From: Mesorhizobium erdmanii USDA 3471
GTDB taxonomy: Bacteria; Pseudomonadota; Alphaproteobacteria; Rhizobiales; Rhizobiaceae
Length of the DNA: 64,000 bases
NCBI RefSeq assembly: GCF_000472705.1
Contig: NZ_KI421453.1
Span: forward strand, 186,001 to 250,000
Direction: 5' to 3'
Shown: positions 58,894 through 64,000 of the stretch, in pieces
Position numbering within the stretch: position 1 is the first letter of the stretch
Layout: the number at the start of each line of letters is the position of its first letter
Program-made: the position numbers and the translations under genes
The notes under the pieces: generated by a model
What the model was told of the DNA's origin: nothing
What the model saw: only the letters and a program-made list of their open reading frames with translations
The model's database searches: none

Positions 58894-59733
58894 TCAGTCG
58901 AGACGCCACAACTTGCGGGCATTGCCCGACAGCAAGCTGTCACGCTCCGAGACACTGCAGCCGGAAAGCAGCGCATTAGTCGCCGCCACCCAGGTCGAGA
59001 GGCCACCGCCGAGCGTGCAGACCGGCCAGTCGCTGCCCCAGACGACACGGTCCCAGCCGAACGCAGCGATGGTGTGTTCGACGTAAGGCCGCAGCGTCTC
59101 GACGGTCCAACTGCCAGGATCGGCATAGGCGACGACGCCCGATATCTTGGCCATGACGTTCGCACGCCGCGCGATCTCGCCCATATGCTCGCGCCAGGGA
59201 TGCTCGCCATTTCCCTTGATGTCGGGGACACCGCAATGGTCGAGCACGAACCGCACGTCGGGGGCAAGATCGGCAAGAGCGATCGCCTTGGGGATCTGGT
59301 GCGGCAGCACGACGAGATCGAAGGTCAGGCCGGTGCCGCCAAGCCGCTTGATGTTGTCGCGAAACATCGCGCCTTCCGAGAGGTCGTCCGGAACGACATG
59401 GAGGACGCGGCGGAAACCCTTGACGAAAGGATTTGCCCGCTGGCGTTCGAGATAGGCGGCAAAGCCGGCCTCCTCCGGCCGGCAGGATGCGATCACCCCA
59501 GCCAGCATGCTGCCGGCTTGCCGCGACAGGCCTTCGACGCGCGCTGTCTCCGCCTCGATGTCGGCCGGATCGACGTCAACCTCCATATGCAGCACGCGCC
59601 CGACGCCAACGCGCTGTGCCTCCGTGGCATAGTCCTCATAGGAAAAATCGCGGTTGAGCGCCGGCACCCCGGCAAGCCAGGGGTAGCGCAGGGCCGAGCG
59701 GTCGATGAGATGCAGATGGGTGTCGATGATCAC
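58894..59733 (-). CDS. amidohydrolase family 2 protein (fuconolactonase / dicarboxylate-lactonase-like)
   Basis: This 279-residue TIM-barrel metal hydrolase has the opening IIDTHLHLID (metal His pair), barrel ends with VLHMEVDV and FVLDHCGVPDI, and the catalytic Asp in WGSDWPVCTLGGG. It belongs to the amidohydrolase_2 group that includes L-fuconolactonase and 2-pyrone-4,6-dicarboxylate hydrolase. A lactone substrate derived from the sugar of a neighbouring transporter is plausible. It lies downstream of the IclR gene on the same strand, 66 bp apart. Confidence 0.8.
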   Translation of the reverse strand: MIIDTHLHLIDRSALRYPWLAGVPALNRDFSYEDYATEAQRVGVGRVLHMEVDVDPADIEAETARVEGLSRQAGSMLAGVIASCRPEEAGFAAYLERQRANPFVKGFRRVLHVVPDDLSEGAMFRDNIKRLGGTGLTFDLVVLPHQIPKAIALADLAPDVRFVLDHCGVPDIKGNGEHPWREHMGEIARRANVMAKISGVVAYADPGSWTVETLRPYVEHTIAAFGWDRVVWGSDWPVCTLGGGLSTWVAATNALLSGCSVSERDSLLSGNARKLWRLD

Positions 59734-59776
59734 AGTGAGGCTCCTCCCTCCGGCGTTTTCATATCATCTCACGGGA

Positions 59777-59801
59777 GAATTCTTCATTCAAATAAGAATT
59801 C
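59777..59801. promoter_or_regulatory. perfect inverted repeat between IclR and amidohydrolase genes
   Basis: GAATTCTT (59777-59784) and AAGAATTC (59794-59801) form a perfect 8-bp inverted repeat with a 9-base spacer in AT-rich sequence. It overlaps the IclR stop codon and is 43 bp before the amidohydrolase start. It may be an operator for the IclR protein or a terminator of its gene. Confidence 0.45.
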
Positions 59802-60585
59802 ATGCGGATGAGCCAACAGTCGAACCCGCCAGATGCGACAGCTTCTCGCAGGTTGCCAGCAAGAGTTCGATGGTCCGAGTAATGTCCGGCGCGGAAGGCG
59901 TGTTGATCACGCTGATGTAGGGGATCGACAGAGCCGCGATCGCCTTGCCGTCGGAGCCGCGCACCGGTGCGGAGAGATTGTAGACCCCGGCGGTCTGCAT
60001 AGAGGCCATCATCTCGTAGCCACGGTCACGGATCTGGTCGAGACGGGTGAAGAACTCGGGCGACTGCGCTGTCTTGTCGGTGCTGCGGACATGCTCGGAA
60101 ATCATCATTTGCCGTTCTTCGGGTGAGCGGAAGGCGAGGAGGACATGGCCGGACCCGGTGTCGAACAGACTGATGTGGGAGCCGACGCGGATCGAGATTC
60201 CCCAGTAGTTCGGCGCCTCCTGCTGGCCAATCACCACGGCGGAACCGCGATCAAAAACAACGAGTTGGTTGGCCTGCTGCGAGGTCTCGGCCAGCTCGCG
60301 CATCAGCGGTGTGGCGTAAGAGACCAGCCTGCGCACCGGAGCGTGCAATTGCGCCAGGCCGAACAGTTTCAGGGTCAGCGAATAGCGGTCGCCGTCCAGC
60401 CTCGTGACATAGCCGCGCCGCACCAGCCGGTCGAGCATTCGGTAGAATTCGTTCGGGCTGCGGTCGAGTTTCTTGGCGATTTCGGCCTGGGTCAGGCCGC
60501 CGTCGACGCCCGCCAGCAGTTCGAGGATGTCGAGCCCCTTGTCGAGCGCCGGCGCGCGGTAACGCTCGTCTTCGCTGTCATCCAT
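59800..60585 (-). CDS. IclR-family transcriptional regulator
   Basis: This 261-residue regulator has an N-terminal winged HTH (ALDKGLDILELLAGVDGGLT, QAEIAKKLDRSPNEFYRML) and a C-terminal IclR effector domain with RVGSHISLFDTGSGHVLLAF and GVYNLSAPVRGSDGKAIAAL (in part). I chose the ATG at 60585 with GGAGAG upstream; the frame is open much further, but that would run across the divergent promoter. It is divergent from a CUT1 sugar transporter operon and upstream of an amidohydrolase gene, so it probably regulates both. Confidence 0.87.
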   Translation of the reverse strand: MDDSEDERYRAPALDKGLDILELLAGVDGGLTQAEIAKKLDRSPNEFYRMLDRLVRRGYVTRLDGDRYSLTLKLFGLAQLHAPVRRLVSYATPLMRELAETSQQANQLVVFDRGSAVVIGQQEAPNYWGISIRVGSHISLFDTGSGHVLLAFRSPEERQMMISEHVRSTDKTAQSPEFFTRLDQIRDRGYEMMASMQTAGVYNLSAPVRGSDGKAIAALSIPYISVINTPSAPDITRTIELLLATCEKLSHLAGSTVGSSA

Positions 60586-60613
60586 GGCGCCATCTCTCCA
60601 GTGAATTCGATTC

Positions 60614-60690
60614 TTCATATACGCAAGATCGCGACCGGCGGAAACAAATTTCGCCTTGACGTACGTATGAATGTTTTGTTTGTATATGAA
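60614..60690. promoter_or_regulatory. repeated TTCATATAC/GTATATGAA sites in the IclR - transporter promoter region
   Basis: TTCATATAC (60614-60622) and its exact complement GTATATGAA (60682-60690) flank the divergent promoter. A shorter related CGTATGAA lies at 60664-60671, each right-hand copy followed by TGT. TTGACG at 60656-60661 is a possible -35 for the rightward operon. They are probable IclR-type operators. Confidence 0.5.
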
Positions 60691-60754
60691 TGTAGCATTT
60701 CTTGTCACGCGGACAAGTTGCGGTCGCCGCGAGGCGCACCCAGGGAGGAAACCA

Positions 60755-62074
60755 ATGAACAGACTGCTTTCCGGCGTCTCCGCCGGCGCACTGGTGCTTG
60801 CATTTGGTGCAGGCACGGCCCTTGCCGGCGACCTGCCAGGCAAGTTCGAAGGCGTTACCGTCGACGTGAAGCTGATCGGCGGCCAGCAATACGAAAAGCT
60901 CTACGAGCGCATCCCCGAATGGGAGAAGGCGACCGGCGCCAAGGTCAACATCCTGACCAAGAAGAATGGCTTCGACATCGACAAGGAGCTCAAATCCGAC
61001 ATCGCCTCGGGCAGCACCAACTGGTGCGTCGGCTGGAACCATTCGTCATTCGCGCCGCAATATACCGGCCTCTACACCGACCTCGGCAAATTGCTGCCCA
61101 AGGAAGAGATCGACGCGTTCGTACCGTCGACGATCAAGGCGGCAACCATAGACGGCAAGCTCGAGATGCTGCCGCGCGCGCAATTCGACGTCTCGGCGCT
61201 CTACTACCAGAAGAGCCTCTACGAGAACGCCGACAACAAGGCCAAGTTCAAGGCGAAATACGGCTATGACCTGGTGCCTCCGGACACCTGGAAGGAAGTC
61301 ACCGACCAGGCCGAGTTCTTCGCCAACCCGCCCAATTTCTACGGCACGCAGTTCGCCGGCAAGGAAGAGGCCATCAACGGCCGTTTCTACGAGATGGTGG
61401 TCGCCGAAGGTGGCGAGTATCTCGACAAGGACGGCAAGCCCGTCTTCAACTCCGAGGCCGGCATCCGGGCGCTCGACTGGTTCGTCAACCTCTACAAGGC
61501 CAAGGCCGTGCCGGCCGGCACCACCAACTACCTCTGGGACGATCTCGGCCAGGGTTTTGCCTCGGGCACCGTCGCCATCAATCTCGACTGGCCGGGCTGG
61601 GCCGGTTTCTTCAACGATCCGAAGTCGTCGAAGGTCGCCGGCAATGTCGGCGTCAAGGTCGCGCCGAAGGGGTCTTCCGGCAAGCGTACCGGCTGGTCGG
61701 GTTTCCACGGTTTCTCGGTGACCGAGAACTGCCCGCACAAGGAGGCCGCCGCTTCGCTGGTCTGGTGGCTGACCAATGAGGACAGCCAGAAGCTCGAGGC
61801 CGCGGCCGGCCCGCTGCCGACCCGCACCGCTGTCTGGGACTGGGACCTGAAGCAGGCCGAGAACGATCCTTACAAGAAGGAGGTTCTGTCCGCGTTCCAG
61901 GAAGAAGCCGAGCACGCCTTCGCCGTGCCGCAGACGCCTGAATGGATCGAGATCTCGAACGCCGTCTATCCGGAACTGCAGGCGGCGATCCTCGGCGACA
62001 AGACCTCCAAGCAGGCATTGGATGAAGCCGCCGCCAAGGCGACGCAAATCCTCCAGGACGCCGGCAAGCTCTAG
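60755..62074 (+). CDS. ABC transporter solute-binding protein, CUT1 carbohydrate (UgpB/MalE) type
   Basis: This 439-residue periplasmic protein has signal peptide MNRLLSGVSAGALVLAFGAG with cleavage after ALA. The mature part is a type II fold, family 1: VTVDVKLIGGQQYEKLYERI, QFDVSALYYQKSLYENADNK, GWSGFHGFSVTENCPHKEAA, then SLVWWLTNEDSQKLEAAAG. GGAGGA lies 5 nt before the ATG. It opens a carbohydrate transporter operon divergent from the IclR gene. The sugar is not evident. Confidence 0.87.
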   Translation: MNRLLSGVSAGALVLAFGAGTALAGDLPGKFEGVTVDVKLIGGQQYEKLYERIPEWEKATGAKVNILTKKNGFDIDKELKSDIASGSTNWCVGWNHSSFAPQYTGLYTDLGKLLPKEEIDAFVPSTIKAATIDGKLEMLPRAQFDVSALYYQKSLYENADNKAKFKAKYGYDLVPPDTWKEVTDQAEFFANPPNFYGTQFAGKEEAINGRFYEMVVAEGGEYLDKDGKPVFNSEAGIRALDWFVNLYKAKAVPAGTTNYLWDDLGQGFASGTVAINLDWPGWAGFFNDPKSSKVAGNVGVKVAPKGSSGKRTGWSGFHGFSVTENCPHKEAAASLVWWLTNEDSQKLEAAAGPLPTRTAVWDWDLKQAENDPYKKEVLSAFQEEAEHAFAVPQTPEWIEISNAVYPELQAAILGDKTSKQALDEAAAKATQILQDAGKL

Positions 62075-62091
62075 CAACCGTTCCCAAGGCT

Positions 62092-62118
62092 GCCTCCCCC
62101 ATCGCCGATGGGGGAGGC
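62092..62118 (+). other. 12-bp perfect hairpin after the binding-protein gene
   Basis: GCCTCCCCCATC (62092-62103), loop GCC, exact complement GATGGGGGAGGC (62107-62118), 18 bp after the binding-protein stop and 85 bp before the permease start. There is no T-run. The geometry (12-bp stem, 3-nt loop) is the same as at 19208 and 46501. Confidence 0.7.
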
Positions 62119-62202
62119 GATCGCGCCTTGCAGGTACGGACTATCCCGTTCGTCCCGGCCTGGGTCTCGGCCAACAGGCGGCCCGGAAATGCCCGGAATT
62201 CA

Positions 62203-63123
62203 ATGTCAAAACCTCACAGGATTCTGATGAAGGGCTTCAAGCCATCCGCGCCATTCCTGCTGCTGCTTCCGGCCATGATCGTGCTGGCGGCGGTCGTCGT
62301 GGTGCCGTTGCTCTTGTCGCTCTATTCCAGCTTCACGCCTTTCCGCCTGACCAAGCCCGAAACCTTCTTCGTCTTTGTCGGCTTCCGGAACTATCTTTCG
62401 ATCCTGTCCAACACCGATTTCTGGTGGGCGTTCGGCCGCACGGTGCTGCTGCTGACCATCGCTCTCAATCTCGAAATGCTGCTTGGCCTCGGCCTTGCCA
62501 TGCTGGTCGAGAAGGCGACGCGCGGCCAGCGCATCCTTCGCACGCTGATGATGTTTCCGATGATGTTCTCGCCGATCCTCGTCGGCTTCCAGTTCAAGTT
62601 CATGTTCAACGACAATATCGGCCTGGTGAACAATGCCCTGCAATCGCTGGGGCTCACGCAGGACGCGATCCCATGGCTGATCGAGGGCCATCTCGCTTTC
62701 ATCGCCATTTCGATCGCCGAGATATGGTCGTCGACGGCGATCTTCGCCATCCTGATCCTGGCCGGCCTGCTCGCCATGCCGAAGGAGCCGATCGAGGCGG
62801 CGCGCGTCGATGGCTGCACGCCGTGGCAGACATTCCGCTATGTGACGTGGCCGTTCGTCATGCCCTTCGCCTACATAGCCATGACCATCCGCTCGCTGGA
62901 CGTCGCGCGCGCCTATGACATCGTCAAGATCATGACCGATGGCGGACCGGCCGGCCGCACCGAACTGTTGTGGACGCTGGTGGCGCGCACCGCCTATAGC
63001 GACGGGCGCATGGGCATGGCCAATGCCATGGCCTATTTCTCGATCCTGCTGTCGATCGCCTTCACCGTCTATTTCTTCAACAAGCTCGCCGCGGCGCGCA
63101 CGCAGATCGGTGCGGAGTGGTGA
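62203..63123 (+). CDS. ABC transporter permease, CUT1 (UgpA/MalF) type
   Basis: This 306-residue permease has six hydrophobic helices, beginning PSAPFLLLLPAMIVLAAVVV. The EAA loop reads PKEPIEAARVDGCTPWQTFR and is followed by TWPFVMPFAYIAM. The start is uncertain: the ATG at 62203 (MSKPHRILMKG) and the ATG at 62227 both have weak ribosome-binding sites. The stop overlaps the next permease gene (TGATG). Confidence 0.87.
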   Translation: MSKPHRILMKGFKPSAPFLLLLPAMIVLAAVVVVPLLLSLYSSFTPFRLTKPETFFVFVGFRNYLSILSNTDFWWAFGRTVLLLTIALNLEMLLGLGLAMLVEKATRGQRILRTLMMFPMMFSPILVGFQFKFMFNDNIGLVNNALQSLGLTQDAIPWLIEGHLAFIAISIAEIWSSTAIFAILILAGLLAMPKEPIEAARVDGCTPWQTFRYVTWPFVMPFAYIAMTIRSLDVARAYDIVKIMTDGGPAGRTELLWTLVARTAYSDGRMGMANAMAYFSILLSIAFTVYFFNKLAAARTQIGAEW

Positions 63124-63989
63124 TGGACGAAAATTCCGCCGCCCGCCTGAAGCGCCGGCTCACCGGCATCGTCTATCGCATCGGCCTGTTCCTGGCGATG
63201 CTGACCATCTGCCTGCCCGGCTTGTGGATCGTGCTGTCGTCCTTGCGGCCGACTGTCGAGATCATGGCCAAGCCGCCGGTGTGGATACCCCAGGATATTT
63301 CCTTCGACGCCTACGTCGCCATGTTCTCAGGCATCGGCAAGGGTGGCATCCCCGTCATCGAGTATTTCCGCAACTCGCTGATCATCTCGGTCACCTCGAC
63401 GGTGATCGCGGTCGCCATCGGCATGGCCGGCGGCTACGCATTCGCGCGCTATCGCTTTCGCGGCAAGTCGAGCGTGTTCCTCGGGCTGATGCTGACGCGC
63501 ACGGTGCCGGGCATCGCGCTGTCGCTGCCGCTGTTCTTCCTTTATGTGCGGCTCGGCATCATCGACACGCATTTCGGGCTGATCCTTGCCTATGTCGCGC
63601 TCAACGTGCCGTTCACGATCTGGCTGATCGACGGCTTCTTCCGCCAGGTGCCGAAGGATCTCGCGGAAGCCGCGCAGATCGATGGCTGCACGCGCTGGCA
63701 GGCGTTCTGGCAGGTCGAGTTCCCGCTTGCGGGACCTGGTATTGCGTCGGCCGCGATCTTCGCCTTCCTTACTTGCTGGAACGAGTTCGCGCTGGCCTCG
63801 CAGTTGACCCGTTCGGTGAGCGCCAAGACGCTGCCGGTTGGCCTGCTCGACTACACCGCCGAGTTCACCATCGACTGGCGTGGCATGTGCGCGCTGGCCG
63901 TGGTGATGATCATCCCGGCGCTCACCCTCACCTACATCGTCCAGAAACACCTTGTCGGCGGCCTGACCTCCGGCGCGGTGAAAGGCTGA
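63123..63989 (+). CDS. ABC transporter permease, CUT1 (UgpE/MalG) type
   Basis: This 288-residue permease has the EAA loop VPKDLAEAAQIDGCTRWQAF and FLTCWNEFALASQLTRS, the MalG-type conserved block, with six hydrophobic helices. The short Lys/Arg-rich N-terminus precedes helix one (IGLFLAMLTICLPGLWIVLS). The open frame starts at 63117, but the ATG at 63123 lies on the upstream stop. Confidence 0.88.
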   Translation: MDENSAARLKRRLTGIVYRIGLFLAMLTICLPGLWIVLSSLRPTVEIMAKPPVWIPQDISFDAYVAMFSGIGKGGIPVIEYFRNSLIISVTSTVIAVAIGMAGGYAFARYRFRGKSSVFLGLMLTRTVPGIALSLPLFFLYVRLGIIDTHFGLILAYVALNVPFTIWLIDGFFRQVPKDLAEAAQIDGCTRWQAFWQVEFPLAGPGIASAAIFAFLTCWNEFALASQLTRSVSAKTLPVGLLDYTAEFTIDWRGMCALAVVMIIPALTLTYIVQKHLVGGLTSGAVKG

Positions 63990-63993
63990 TCCC

Positions 63994-64000
63994 ATGGCAA
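63994..64000 (+). CDS. start of next gene (partial), probably the CUT1 ATPase
   Basis: An ATG (MA...) begins 4 bp after the permease stop, at the very edge of the window. In CUT1 operons the next gene is usually the UgpC/MalK-type ATPase, which is still missing from this operon. Only two codons are visible, so this is positional inference. Confidence 0.35.

Noticed and set aside
60586..60843. Longer N-terminus for the IclR regulator
   Set aside because: It would cover the divergent promoter and the 5' part of the transporter gene; the ATG at 60585 has GGAGAG and begins right before the HTH.
1..64000. tRNA/rRNA genes, insertion sequences, attachment sites, CRISPR arrays or an integrative element
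   Set aside because: No transposase or integrase motif, no repeated spacer pattern and no tRNA-like cloverleaf was noticed. The gene content is uniform in codon style across the window.

Overview
The window looks like a chromosomal stretch of a high-GC alphaproteobacterium, most likely a Mesorhizobium-type member of the Rhizobiales. This is inferred from gene content: a PcaQ-type pca operon with rhizobial-length PcaB, six ABC uptake systems, and many small GntR/LysR/IclR-controlled catabolic operons with ATGA-type overlaps. I saw no tRNA or rRNA gene, insertion sequence, phage gene or CRISPR array. The DNA is nearly fully coding and reads as a catabolic archipelago: transporter plus enzymes plus regulator, repeated.

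1-12.8 kb, aromatics. A leftward operon pcaD-pcaC-pcaH-pcaG-pcaB-pobA (pobA cut by the window edge) encodes 4-hydroxybenzoate hydroxylation and the protocatechuate branch to beta-ketoadipate. Divergent pcaQ encodes its LysR activator. Rightward follow a five-gene branched-chain-type ABC transporter, an SDR resembling coniferyl-alcohol dehydrogenase, and a vanillin/salicylaldehyde-type aldehyde dehydrogenase. Near-identical 50-bp PcaQ-box promoters precede both pcaD and the transporter, so uptake, side-chain oxidation and ring cleavage appear to form one regulon.

12.8-23.5 kb, aldose acids. A mutarotase gene is divergent from a FadR-type regulator, a pentonate-type IlvD/Edd dehydratase, a XylB-like aldose dehydrogenase and an AraD1/GguC protein. 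This set fits non-phosphorylating pentose oxidation. A PotFGHI-type ABC transporter follows, then a convergent GlcD-like FAD oxidase.

23.6-37.3 kb, amino compounds. A six-gene overlapping leftward operon (GntR, DUF3830, TIGR04076, aldo/keto reductase, NTF2-like, solute-binding protein) is divergent from the ATPases and permeases that this binding protein probably serves, plus a DadA-like oxidase. Convergent to that lies an operon of an M20 deacylase, a hydroxylysine-kinase-like APH kinase, a PLP phospho-lyase-like protein and a GntR regulator.

37.4-51.1 kb. A GNAT acetyltransferase gene overlaps a 904-residue MalT-like LuxR regulator gene. Then come a class II histone-deacetylase-like amidohydrolase and a complete urea/amide-type ABC transporter, an acetolactate-synthase-like TPP enzyme, a LysR remnant, a zinc-ribbon protein, a Tim44-like membrane protein and a beta-propeller lactonase.

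51.3-64 kb. A MaoC-like protein, a CaiB/BaiF CoA-transferase, a solute-binding-protein-like protein with no signal peptide, and a ribose-type ABC transporter whose normally fused ATPase is split in two form one operon. An amidohydrolase and an IclR regulator (leftward) precede a CUT1 sugar ABC operon that runs off the right edge.

Strong hairpins follow the solute-binding-protein genes of four ABC systems; three of them have a 12-bp stem and a 3-nt loop. They probably set differential expression of binding protein versus membrane components or end transcription.
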